DNA from: Microbacterium sp. SA39
GTDB lineage: Bacteria; Actinomycetota; Actinomycetes; Actinomycetales; Microbacteriaceae
Assembly: GCF_000967865.1 (NCBI RefSeq)
Contig: NZ_JXRU01000035.1
Span: 1-64,000 of the forward strand
Length of the DNA: 64,000 nt
Direction: 5' to 3'
In this document: in pieces, positions 32,597 through 40,774 of the stretch
Layout: each line of letters begins with the position of its first letter
Numbering within the stretch: the first letter of the stretch is position 1
Translations under genes and position numbers: made by a program
The notes under the pieces: model-generated
What the model was told of the DNA's origin: nothing
Seen by the model: the letters and a program-made list of their open reading frames with translations, nothing else
Database searches by the model: none

Positions 32597-34327
32597 TCAG
32601 GACGCGATGTTCAGCTCGTTGCCCGGGATCGAGGCCAGCAGCCGTCTCGTGTACGGATCGCGGGGGTTGGTGAAGATCTCCTCGGACGACGCCGCCTCGA
32701 CGAGCTTCCCGTCCTTCATCACGCACACGTAGTCGCTGATCAGCCGCACCACCGCGAGGTCGTGCGAGATGAACAGATAGCTCAGGCCGTACTCCGTCTG
32801 CAGGTCGCCGAGCAGCTTCAGGATCTGGTCCTGCACCAGCACGTCCAGCGCGGATACGGGTTCGTCGCACACGATCAGCTCCGGCGAGAGCGCGAGCGCC
32901 CGGGCGATCGCGACGCGCTGACGCTGGCCGCCGGAGAGCTCCGACGGGTACCGCCGCAGCATCGACTGCGGGAGCGCCACATCGTCGAGCAGCTGCCGCA
33001 CGCGTTTGCGTCGGTCGGCGCCGCTCCCCCGCTTGTAGAAGTCCAGCGGCTCCCCGATGAGGCGCTCGATCGTGAACATCGGGTTCAGGCTCGAGTACGG
33101 ATCCTGGAAGATCGGCTGCACCTTCTGGCGGAAGTTCTTCGTCTCCGCCCGGCTCAGCGACGAGATGTCCTTACCCTCGTAGCGGATCAGTCCGCTCGTC
33201 GGCTCGACCACCTTCAGCAGCATCCGCGCTGTCGTCGTCTTGCCGGAACCGGACTCCCCCACGATCGCCACGGTCTCGCCACGTGGGATCACGAGCGAGA
33301 CGCTGTCGACCGCCACGAAGTCCTCACCGCGCCCACGCACCGGGTACACCTTGGTGAGATCCTCGATCTCGACGATGTTGTCCTTCTCGACGCGTTTCGT
33401 CACTTCGTCTCGCTGCGCTCGCTCAGTAGGGCGCTCGTCGCTGCGCTCCTCGCTCAACGACCGGTCCACCGTCGAAGCGCCGTCGGCATCCGCCCGTTCC
33501 TCGACACGGAACGCCTCCGGCCGCAGCCGCGCTGCGGCGACGGACGGCGCCGCGGCCACGAGCGACTGCGTGTACGGATGCTGCGGAGCCTCGAGGATCT
33601 GACGTGCGTCTCCCTGCTCGACGACCCTGCCGCGGTGCATCACGATCACGCGCTCCGCACGCTCGGCCGCGAGGCCGAGGTCGTGCGTGATGAGCAGGAC
33701 GGCGGTTCCGAGCTCGCGCGTCATCACCCCGATCTGATCGAGGATCGTGCTCTGCACGGTCACGTCGAGCGCGCTGGTGGGCTCGTCCGCGATCAGCAGA
33801 CGCGGCTTGCACGCCAGGCCGATCGCGATCAGCGCACGCTGGCGCATGCCACCGGAGAACTCGTGCGGGTACTGCTTCGCACGACGCTCCGGATCGGGCA
33901 GGCCCGCCGCGGTCAGCGCCTCGACGACCTTCGCCTGCACGTTCTGCCGGTTCGCGAGCCCGTGCGCGAGCAGCGTCTCCGCCACCTGGGTGCCGATCTT
34001 GGCGACCGGGTTCAGGTTCGACATCGGGTCCTGCGGGACGAGGCCGATGTCCCGGCCGCGGATGGCCCGCAGCTCGCTTTCCGGAGCGCGCGTGATGTCC
34101 CGTCCGTCGAGACGGATGCTGCCGGAGGCGACCTTTCCGCCACCCGCCAACAGGCCGATGATGGCCATGGCGGTGGTGGACTTGCCCGAACCGGACTCGC
34201 CCACGATCGCGACGGTCTCACCGGCGGCGATCTCCAGATCCACCCCTTCGACGGCGTGCACGACGCCGTCCATGGTGGCGAAGTCCACGGCGAGGCCCTG
34301 GACCGACAGCAGCGGCGCGGCTGACAT
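32597..34327 (-). CDS. Dipeptide/oligopeptide ABC transporter, fused DppD-DppF ATPase
   Basis: This 576-aa protein contains two complete ABC ATPases in tandem, each with Walker A GESGSGKST and a signature (FSGGMRQR in the first, LSGGQRQR in the second). It powers peptide import through the two permeases upstream. The linker (residues about 288-312) is Arg/Glu/Ser-rich and is encoded by copies of the dispersed repeat. ATG 34327 was chosen for AAGGAG 8 bp upstream; an ATG at 34375 would overlap the previous gene by 4 bp and is possible. Confidence 0.93.
   Translation of the reverse strand: MSAAPLLSVQGLAVDFATMDGVVHAVEGVDLEIAAGETVAIVGESGSGKSTTAMAIIGLLAGGGKVASGSIRLDGRDITRAPESELRAIRGRDIGLVPQDPMSNLNPVAKIGTQVAETLLAHGLANRQNVQAKVVEALTAAGLPDPERRAKQYPHEFSGGMRQRALIAIGLACKPRLLIADEPTSALDVTVQSTILDQIGVMTRELGTAVLLITHDLGLAAERAERVIVMHRGRVVEQGDARQILEAPQHPYTQSLVAAAPSVAAARLRPEAFRVEERADADGASTVDRSLSEERSDERPTERAQRDEVTKRVEKDNIVEIEDLTKVYPVRGRGEDFVAVDSVSLVIPRGETVAIVGESGSGKTTTARMLLKVVEPTSGLIRYEGKDISSLSRAETKNFRQKVQPIFQDPYSSLNPMFTIERLIGEPLDFYKRGSGADRRKRVRQLLDDVALPQSMLRRYPSELSGGQRQRVAIARALALSPELIVCDEPVSALDVLVQDQILKLLGDLQTEYGLSYLFISHDLAVVRLISDYVCVMKDGKLVEAASSEEIFTNPRDPYTRRLLASIPGNELNIAS
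33392..33463. repeat. Dispersed repeat copies inside the ATPase gene
   Basis: Two adjacent copies of the TTTCGTC...CGCTGCGCTC...GCTCA unit, the second ending CTCAACGACCGG, lie in frame in the linker between the two ABC domains. They encode a peptide rich in DRSLSEERSDE and RAQRDEVTKR. Confidence 0.85.
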
Positions 34328-34371
34328 CCGATTCTCCTTCTCAGCGCGCAGGGCGCTCTCGTCTCGCGCGT

Positions 34372-35337
34372 TCATCGTGCCCTCGTCCGGGGATCCATCG
34401 CTTCACGCAAGGCTTCTCCCAACAGCGTGAACCCGAGCGCGGTGACCGCGATGCAAATGCCGGGGAGGAACGCCAGCCAGGGCGCGATCGCGAGCTCCGC
34501 CTGCGCATAGGTGAGCATGCGACCCCACTCGGCCGTCTCGGGGCGCCCGCCGCCGAGACCGAGGAACGACAGGGCGGCCGCGTCGATGACCGCGGTGGCC
34601 AGTGTCAGGGTTCCCTGCACGATGACCGGCCCGATCGCGTTGGGCAGCACGTGCGACATGGTGATCTGACCGCGGCCGAGACCGAGAGTCTGCGCCGAAA
34701 GCACATAGTCGCTCGAGCGCTGCTGCAGCATGGAGGCGCGCAGCAGACGGGCGAAGATCGGCACCTGGGATGCCCCGATGGCGATCATCACCGCGAAGGG
34801 CGTCTGGCCGAGGATGGCCGCGATCGACACCGCCAGCAGCAGGTTCGGCACCGAGAGGATGATGTCGACGATGCGCATGATCAGGGTGTCGACCCAGCCG
34901 CCGAATGTCCCCGCGAGCAGGCCGAGGATCATGCCCCCGACCAGGCCCATCGCCGTGGAGATCACACCGATGAGCAGTGACGCCTGGGCTCCCCAGATGA
35001 GCTTCGACAGCACGTCGCCGCCGAACCGGTCGAGCCCGAGGGGGAACTGCGGCAACTCGCCCGGACCCGGGATGTACGTCGGAGTGATGAACTTCGCTCC
35101 GGGGAGCGCGGTCTCCGGATACGGCGCCAGCAGGGGCGCGAGAGCCGAGACCAGCAGGAACGCGAGCACGATCGCCGCGCCGACCCAGGCGGTGGGATTG
35201 CGGCGGAGCCGGCGGAACACGTCCCGCCAGAAGCCGCCGGAGCCGTCCTTCAAGCCGGCTTGGGCGATCGCGACGGTGTCGATGACCCCGCCGCTCTCTG
35301 CGGACGGACCCTGTGCGGGTGGGAGTGCAACGCTCAT
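34372..35337 (-). CDS. Peptide ABC transporter permease (DppC-like)
   Basis: This 321-aa permease has an extended N-terminus, a first helix, and the five-helix BPD_transp_1 core with the EAA-like loop (ASQVPIFARLLRASMLQQRSSDYVLSAQTLGLG). The segment GLDRFGGDVLSKLIWGAQ is typical of DppC/OppC. It forms the channel with the next gene's product. AGGAGG precedes the ATG. Confidence 0.93.
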   Translation of the reverse strand: MSVALPPAQGPSAESGGVIDTVAIAQAGLKDGSGGFWRDVFRRLRRNPTAWVGAAIVLAFLLVSALAPLLAPYPETALPGAKFITPTYIPGPGELPQFPLGLDRFGGDVLSKLIWGAQASLLIGVISTAMGLVGGMILGLLAGTFGGWVDTLIMRIVDIILSVPNLLLAVSIAAILGQTPFAVMIAIGASQVPIFARLLRASMLQQRSSDYVLSAQTLGLGRGQITMSHVLPNAIGPVIVQGTLTLATAVIDAAALSFLGLGGGRPETAEWGRMLTYAQAELAIAPWLAFLPGICIAVTALGFTLLGEALREAMDPRTRAR

Positions 35338-35371
35338 GATGCGGCCTCCTGGCGGACGGTGGTGAGGGACA

Positions 35372-36376
35372 TCACTGCACTCTCACTCTCGGGTCGATGA
35401 AGCTGTAGGAGACATCCACCGCGAGGTTGATCAGCGCGTACGCGATCGCGATGAAGATGATGAATCCCTGGAGCACGGGGAAGTCCCTCGTGAAGATGGC
35501 TCTCGCGAGGAACGAGCCGATCCCCGGGAAGGCGAACACGGTCTCGGTGAGCACCGCGCCCGAGATGAGCAGACCGGTCTGCAGACCGATCGTGGTGATC
35601 ACCGGGAGCATGGCGTTGCGCAGGATGAAGCGGCTGCGCAGCGTCGATGACCCGACGCCCTTCGCCCGACCCGTGCGGACGTAGTCGGCGTTCTGCACCT
35701 CCAGGACACTGGCCCTGGTGATGCGCACGATGATGGCGAGCGGGATGGTGCCGAGAGCGAGGGCGGGCAGGATGAGATGCAGGATCGCATCCCAGGATGC
35801 GTCGAACTCGCCGGTGATGATGCCGTCCCACACGTAGAACCCGGTGGGATGAGTGGCGTCTATTCGAGGATTCTGTCGGCCATCCGAAGGCAGCCAGCCC
35901 AGCTGCACCGCGAAGACGTATTTCAGGATGAACGCCAGGAAGAACACCGGGATGGTGATGCCGACGAGACTCAGCACGACCGACGCGTGGTCGGTGAACT
36001 TGCCGTGCCGGCGGGCGGCCCAGTAGCCGAGCGGGATGCCGACGCCGACGGCGAAGATGAGCGCCATGACGCTCAGCTCCAGGGTCGCCGGGAAGCGGCG
36101 GAGGAACTCCTCCACCACGGGACGGTTCGTCTGGATGGACGTTCCGAAGTCGCCCTGGAGCAGGCGTCCGATCCAGATGAAGTACTGCTCGATCAGTGGT
36201 TTGTCGAAGCCGTAGAGTTCGTTGACCCTGGCGATGGCGTCCGGCGTCGCCTTCTCGCCGAGGAGGGCGACCGCGGGGCCGCCGGGAAGGGCCCTGACCC
36301 AGGCGAACAGCAGGATGCTGAGCCCGAACAGGGTGGGGATGAGAAGCAGCAGTCGCCTGCCGATGGTGCGCAGCAA
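35372..36376 (-). CDS. Peptide ABC transporter permease (DppB-like)
   Basis: This 334-aa permease has the DppB/OppB hallmark N-terminal helix (RRLLLLIPTLFGLSILLFAWVRALPGGPA), a periplasmic loop, and the EAA-type loop (TRASVLEVQNADYVRTGRAKGVG). The start is a TTG at 36376 with AGGAGA upstream. Its coding end is 34 bp from the DppC-like gene. Confidence 0.93.
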   Translation of the reverse strand: MLRTIGRRLLLLIPTLFGLSILLFAWVRALPGGPAVALLGEKATPDAIARVNELYGFDKPLIEQYFIWIGRLLQGDFGTSIQTNRPVVEEFLRRFPATLELSVMALIFAVGVGIPLGYWAARRHGKFTDHASVVLSLVGITIPVFFLAFILKYVFAVQLGWLPSDGRQNPRIDATHPTGFYVWDGIITGEFDASWDAILHLILPALALGTIPLAIIVRITRASVLEVQNADYVRTGRAKGVGSSTLRSRFILRNAMLPVITTIGLQTGLLISGAVLTETVFAFPGIGSFLARAIFTRDFPVLQGFIIFIAIAYALINLAVDVSYSFIDPRVRVQ

Positions 36377-36393
36377 AGAGATCTCCTAACACG

Positions 36394-36518
36394 CGGTCGT
36401 TGAGCGAGCGAAGCGAGACGAAACGCAGGTTCCGCGAAGGCCCCTGCGTTTCGTCTCGTCGCGTAGACCCGCACTGAGCGAGCGAAGCGAGACGAAGCGT
36501 CCTCGCTCAACGACCGGT
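36394..36518. repeat. Cluster of dispersed repeat copies
   Basis: Copies and partial copies of the repeat occur in both orientations: GGTCGTTGAGCGAGCGAAGC at 36394, an inverted CGTTTCGTCTCG at 36447, CTGAGCGAGCGAAGCGAGAC at 36474 and CTCGCTCAACGACCGG at 36502. They can form a large hairpin between the binding-protein gene and its permease, which may reduce downstream expression, as REP elements do. Confidence 0.88.
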
Positions 36519-36533
36519 TGGCGGCGTCAGCTG

Positions 36534-38207
36534 TTACTTGGTGAGGACGATGTCGGTGAAGACCTCGTCGTTCACGGGGCTGGCCGGGTAGCTCTCCACG
36601 CGCGGGTCGAACGCCAGAGTCGGCGCCGGGTGCGCGAGAGGGACACCGGGGATGAACTGCGCGACATCCTCGTTGATCTCCTCGTAGAGCGGGGTCTGCT
36701 CCTCGAGGCTCGCGACGCCGCGGGCCTCGGTCAGCTTCTGGAACAGCTCGGGGTTGTCGAAGCCCCACTCGGAGCTCTGCTGCCCGAAGAAGACGCCGAC
36801 GAAGTTGTCGGTGTCGTTGTAGTCGCCGGTCCAGCCGAGCAGGTGGATGCCGTGGTCCGCGGTGCCGGTGGTGCGGTCGAGGTACTCGACCCACTCCTCC
36901 GAGACCGGAGTGGTCTCGACGCCGACCTCGGCGAGCTGCGTGGACAGCACCGTGAAGATCTGCTCGGGGTCCGGCATGTACGGACGCGAGACGTTGACCG
37001 GGTAGTTGAAGGTCAGCTTCAGCGGGTTGGCCTCGGTGTAACCGGCCTCGGCCAGAAGGGACTTGGCCTTCTCCTGATCGAAGTCGTACGTGGTGACACC
37101 GTCGTTGTAGCCGTTGACGACCGGCGGAACGAACTGGGTCGCCTTCTCGGTGCCCTCGGGCAGAACCTGGGTGATCAGTGCATCCTTGTCGATCGCATAG
37201 GACAACGCCTCGCGGACCTTCGGGTCCTGCAGCTCGGGAACCGCCTGGTTGAACGCGAGGTACAGGATCGTGAACGGCGGACGCGACACCATGGTGAAGC
37301 CGTCGTCCTCGAGAGCCTTCGTGTCAGCAGGACCGACGAGGTCGTAGCCGTCGATGGAGCCCGACTCGAGCGCCTGACGGCGGGCCGTCGGGTCGTCGAT
37401 CGTGCGGAAGATGATCTCGTCGACCTGACCCTTCTCGCCCCAGTAGTCGTCATAGGCCGTGAGGGTGATCTGCTCGCCCGGTGCCCACTCGTCGAACTGG
37501 TACGGGCCGGTGCCGACCGGGTTCCCCATGGCGTACTCGGACAGCTGCGGAGCCTCGGCCGAGCCTGCGACCTCGTCCGCGCCGAACTCTTCCAGCGCCG
37601 ACGGGCTCTGCATGCCGAACGACGGCAGGGAGAGCGAGGGGATGAAGCCCGCGAAGGGCTTGTTCAGCTCGATCGTGACCGAGGTGTCGCCGTCAGCGGC
37701 GCACGACTTGTAGACGGCGTCAGCCGGGTTCGAGGCGTAGCCCTTGAAGAGCTTGTTGTAGTAGTAGCCGAACGCCTCGGACGCTGCCAGACCGGTCCAG
37801 TTGAACCAGCGGTCGAAGTTGAAGCAGACGGCCTCGGCGTTGAACGGCGTGCCGTCGTGGAAGGTCACGCCCTCTTTGAGGGTGAAGGTGTGGGACATGC
37901 CGTCCTCAGACGACTCCCACGATTCGGCGAGCAGCGGCGCCGGGTCGGCGGTGCCGGGCTCCGTGCCGACGAGGCCTTCGAACATCTGACGCGAGACACG
38001 GAAGGTCTCGCCGTCCTGCGCGAACGCGGGGTCGAGGCTGGCAGGGTCGGAGGATGCGGCGAAGACGAACGTTCCGTCGACATCACCTGCGCCTTCTCCG
38101 CTGTCGTCTCCGCGATCGCTGGCGACGCATCCCGCCAGGACGAGCGCGGCGAGCGTGGCGCCGGTGACGGCGACCATCCCCCGCCGTCGTGTGACTGTGT
38201 GGTGCAT
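36534..38207 (-). CDS. Peptide ABC transporter substrate-binding lipoprotein
   Basis: This 557-aa protein is a family 5 solute-binding protein (DppA/OppA-like). The signal peptide ends in the lipobox LVLAGC. The fold-defining segments FTLKEGVTFHDGTPFNAEAV and REALSYAIDKDALI are present. It captures peptides or similar solutes outside the membrane. ATG 38207 has GGAAGG upstream. It heads the transporter operon. Confidence 0.93.
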   Translation of the reverse strand: MHHTVTRRRGMVAVTGATLAALVLAGCVASDRGDDSGEGAGDVDGTFVFAASSDPASLDPAFAQDGETFRVSRQMFEGLVGTEPGTADPAPLLAESWESSEDGMSHTFTLKEGVTFHDGTPFNAEAVCFNFDRWFNWTGLAASEAFGYYYNKLFKGYASNPADAVYKSCAADGDTSVTIELNKPFAGFIPSLSLPSFGMQSPSALEEFGADEVAGSAEAPQLSEYAMGNPVGTGPYQFDEWAPGEQITLTAYDDYWGEKGQVDEIIFRTIDDPTARRQALESGSIDGYDLVGPADTKALEDDGFTMVSRPPFTILYLAFNQAVPELQDPKVREALSYAIDKDALITQVLPEGTEKATQFVPPVVNGYNDGVTTYDFDQEKAKSLLAEAGYTEANPLKLTFNYPVNVSRPYMPDPEQIFTVLSTQLAEVGVETTPVSEEWVEYLDRTTGTADHGIHLLGWTGDYNDTDNFVGVFFGQQSSEWGFDNPELFQKLTEARGVASLEEQTPLYEEINEDVAQFIPGVPLAHPAPTLAFDPRVESYPASPVNDEVFTDIVLTK

Positions 38208-38303
38208 TGTGTGACCTTCCCTGTAGGGCGCTTCCCTGCACGTTCCGACAGCCTCGTCGCCGCCGGACACGGTGATTCTTCGACGCTACCCAGTGAATTC
38301 TCA

Positions 38304-38337
38304 GATACCAAACAACGGCATGTTGCGATCCGGTATC
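38304..38337. promoter_or_regulatory. Inverted repeat in the divergent dpp/kinase region
   Basis: GATACC (38304-38309) and GGTATC (38332-38337) form a spaced dyad, with CAAC/GTTG inside. A minus-strand promoter TTGGTA-17-TAGCGT overlaps it. This could be an operator for both divergent genes. Confidence 0.4.
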
Positions 38338-38377
38338 GACATCCTGGTCCTGAGTGTCATCCGGTAGTGTCCAGATC

Positions 38378-39298
38378 GTGCCCGAATCCTCCCCGCTCGC
38401 CGTCTGCTTCGGCGAGGGCATGGTCTCCCTCGTCCCCGCCCTCGCCGCCCCCCTCGAGGACAACCGCACGTTCCACCGCTCGCTCGCCGGCGCCGAGTGG
38501 AACACGGCGATCGCGCTCGCGTCCGCCGGCATCCGCACCGCCGTCGTGTCGCGAGTCGGCGACGACGGGTTCGGGCGATTCCTCTCGTCGGAGCTTCGTC
38601 GGCACGGTGTCGACGACTCCGCGGTGGAGGTCGATCCGGATGCTCCGACCGGGCTGTATGTGAAGGAACTCGCCCCGCGACCTGACGGCGCGGTCGACGG
38701 GACCATGCATTATTACCGGTCGGGTTCTGCTGCGGCGGACCTTTCGCCGCAGACGCTGGAAACGCCCGCGGCATCCGCTGTCCTCGCAGGGGCCGCTCTC
38801 GTGCACACCTCCGGGATCACGCCTGCGCTGTCGCCCTCTGCGCGCGCAGCGCAGGAGGCGCTGTTCGCGCACGGCCGCGCCGACCGCCTGCTGAGCTTCG
38901 ACGTGAACTGGCGTCCGGCGCTCTGGCGCGGGCGCGAGGACGAGGGCAAGGCGCTGATCAGTGACCTCGCCCACCGGTCCGATGTCGTGTTCTGCTCGCG
39001 TCCGGATGCGGAGGCCGTGTTCGGCACCGGCGACCCGGATCAGCTGCGGTCGTTGTTCCCCGAGCCCCGCTACCTGCTCATCACCGATTCGGATGGCGCC
39101 GTGGCCTTCGACGGCGGGGAACGGGCAGAGAGTTCCGCGCTGGACGTGCCGGTCGTCGAGACGATCGGCGCCGGGGACGCCTTCGCCGCGGGCTTCCTCG
39201 CCGGCATCCTCACCGGGCTCTCGCTGGCAGGGAGCCTCGCCCGGGGCCACCGCATCGCGACGCGCGCTCTCACGAGCACCCGCGACCACATCGACTGA
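38378..39298 (+). CDS. PfkB-family sugar kinase (2-keto-3-deoxygluconate kinase-like)
   Basis: This 306-aa ribokinase-fold kinase has an N-terminal substrate segment (SLAGAEWNTAIALASAGIRTAVVSRVGDD) and the catalytic ETIGAGDAFAAGFLAG motif. The AGAEWNTA reading instead of GGAxxN resembles KDG kinases, so 2-keto-3-deoxygluconate is a reasonable but unproven substrate. The GTG at 38378 is my choice; an in-frame GTG at 38354 is possible and neither has a strong ribosome site. The gene is divergent from the peptide transporter. Confidence 0.8.
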   Translation: MPESSPLAVCFGEGMVSLVPALAAPLEDNRTFHRSLAGAEWNTAIALASAGIRTAVVSRVGDDGFGRFLSSELRRHGVDDSAVEVDPDAPTGLYVKELAPRPDGAVDGTMHYYRSGSAAADLSPQTLETPAASAVLAGAALVHTSGITPALSPSARAAQEALFAHGRADRLLSFDVNWRPALWRGREDEGKALISDLAHRSDVVFCSRPDAEAVFGTGDPDQLRSLFPEPRYLLITDSDGAVAFDGGERAESSALDVPVVETIGAGDAFAAGFLAGILTGLSLAGSLARGHRIATRALTSTRDHID

Positions 39299-39307
39299 TT
39301 CGCACCC

Positions 39308-39463
39308 GTTTCGTCTCGTCGCTGCGCTCCTCGCTCAACGACCGGAGCTCGGGAGCGCTCCGTTCCGGAACCCGTTCGTTGAGCGAGCGCCAGCGAGACG
39401 AAACGCCGCCGCCGTGCAACTGCGTTTCGTCTCGTCGCTGACGCTCCTCGCTCAACGACCGGG
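39308..39463. repeat. Dispersed repeat cluster, three copies
   Basis: Copies lie at about 39308-39345, 39374-39405 (inverted) and 39421-39463, each with TTTCGTCTCG and CTCAACGACCGG ends. The third overlaps the 3' end of the GIY-YIG gene and supplies its stop codon. Confidence 0.88.
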
Positions 39464-39757
39464 AGGCGCACTCCCTACAGCTCGCGTCCGAGCGCTCCAT
39501 CCGACGACGGCGTCGAGCCCTCCCTCGATGAACGCCGCGCGCTTCGCGTGGCTCCACCCCTGCAGGCGTTTCTCCCAGGCATAGGCTTCATCGATGCGTG
39601 AGAACTCCCCGCTCCAGGCCAACGCGACGGGGAGACGACGCTTCGTGTACGTGCTGCCCATGCCCTGCTGGTGCTGGACAAGTCGACGGTCCAGGTCGCG
39701 CGTGCTTCCGATGTAGAAAGTGTCATCGGCGCAGCGGAGAATGTAGACGTAGCCCAT
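39452..39757 (-). CDS. GIY-YIG nuclease domain protein
   Basis: This 101-aa protein is a single GIY-YIG domain: GYVYILRC at residues 2-9, TFYIGSTRDLDRRLVQH, and a central WEKRLQGWSHAKRAAFI helix with the catalytic Glu. It resembles the small UPF0213/YhbQ group, whose functions are unclear. Repeat clusters lie on both sides, and its last residues (APPGR-stop) come from the repeat. Upstream, ATG 39757 has a poor ribosome site. Confidence 0.85.
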   Translation of the reverse strand: MGYVYILRCADDTFYIGSTRDLDRRLVQHQQGMGSTYTKRRLPVALAWSGEFSRIDEAYAWEKRLQGWSHAKRAAFIEGGLDAVVGWSARTRAVGSAPPGR

Positions 39758-39809
39758 GCCGCTGAACCATACGAGCGGATGCCGACATTCACGGCTCCGC
39801 AGGAAAGCT

Positions 39810-39898
39810 GCGTTTCGTCTCGTCGCTGCGCTCCTCGCTCAACGACCGGGATCGGGAGCGTTTCGTCTCGTCGCTGCGCTCCTCGCTCAACGACCGGG
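39810..39898. repeat. Dispersed repeat, two tandem copies
   Basis: Two near-identical copies (39810-39850 and 39858-39898) lie in the same orientation, 48 bp apart start to start. The second supplies the stop codon of the RpiR-family gene. Confidence 0.9.
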
Positions 39899-40762
39899 AG
39901 AGGTACGGCGAGATGCGGCGGCGTCGTGGGTGAGCTGCAGCGAGACCGCTACCGGCTCCCCGCGGTGCTGCACCACGCGGACGAACAGGACATCCACGAG
40001 GGCGAGCTGCGCGATGCGGCTCGACATCGCGGCCATACGGAAGGGCGACTCATGGGCGTGCGTGAGCAGCACCACGTCGGCCGTCTGCGCGACCGTCGAA
40101 TCGGCGACGCTCGTCACCGCCACGGCGAGGGCGCCGGTGGCTCGGGCGACCTCGAGCGCGCGCACGGTCTCGGCGGTCTCTCCCCCGTGCGAGAACGCGA
40201 TCGCCACATCGTCGCGAGAACGCAGCGACGCCGTCGTCACAGCGAGATGCGGATCCGGCGAATGCGACACCGAGCAGCCGATGCGCGACAGCTTCAGCTG
40301 CAGGTCCTGCGCGGTCAACGACGACGCGGCCTGACCGAACAGGTCGATGTGCCGGGCAGCGACCACGGCTCTCGCCACGCGGTCGAGTGCCGCCGCATCG
40401 ATCCCGAGGGCGGTCTTCTCTATCGCGTCGATCTCCATGGCTGCGAGCTTGGCGGCGATGGCGGCCGGTTCGTCGTCGGGGTCGATGGTCGTGCTGTCGA
40501 GGCCGAAGCGGGCCTGCTGCGCCTGCGCGAGCGTGACCGTACGAGCGACGGCGACGCGCAGTTCGCGATACCCGCTGAAGCCGAGCGTCTGCGCGAAGCG
40601 CGCCACGGTCGACAGCGAGGTGCGGCAGAGCTTTGCGAGGTCGTTGATCGCCAGGTCGATCACGAGCGTCGGATCGCCCAGGATCGTCTCCGCGACGCGC
40701 GCCTCGGCAGCGCTCAGCTTCGGCAGCGAGCGTCGCACCAGTGCGAGAACGTCAGCGTCCAT
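39887..40762 (-). CDS. MurR/RpiR-family transcription regulator
   Basis: This 291-aa protein has an N-terminal RpiR HTH (LTRTSLSTVARFAQTLGF-type segment near residues 45-65) and a C-terminal SIS sugar-phosphate domain (HIDLFGQAASSLTAQDLQLKL, then AIAFSHGGETAETV). It should sense a phosphorylated amino sugar or MurNAc/GlcNAc derivative and control the operon in which it is the last gene. The C-terminus (SRRTSPGR) ends within a repeat copy. Confidence 0.9.
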   Translation of the reverse strand: MDADVLALVRRSLPKLSAAEARVAETILGDPTLVIDLAINDLAKLCRTSLSTVARFAQTLGFSGYRELRVAVARTVTLAQAQQARFGLDSTTIDPDDEPAAIAAKLAAMEIDAIEKTALGIDAAALDRVARAVVAARHIDLFGQAASSLTAQDLQLKLSRIGCSVSHSPDPHLAVTTASLRSRDDVAIAFSHGGETAETVRALEVARATGALAVAVTSVADSTVAQTADVVLLTHAHESPFRMAAMSSRIAQLALVDVLFVRVVQHRGEPVAVSLQLTHDAAASRRTSPGR

Positions 40763-40774
40763 GACGGGTCCGCC

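Noticed and set aside
32228-34324. 698-codon plus-strand frame antisense to the fused Dpp ATPase
   Set aside because: The minus strand carries two complete ABC ATPases with motifs; the plus frame has His/Arg-rich nonsense composition.
36630-36900. Regulatory RNA or riboswitch in the Dpp region
   Set aside because: The stretch is coding for the binding-protein C-terminus and shows no conserved aptamer pattern.
36630-38663. 677-codon plus-strand frame antisense to the peptide-binding protein
   Set aside because: The minus strand has a lipobox signal peptide and solute-binding motifs; the plus frame has none.
39308-39898. Insertion-sequence remnants
   Set aside because: The repeats are only about 40 bp, no transposase or target duplication is visible, and copies occur inside genes in frame, which fits a REP-like element better.
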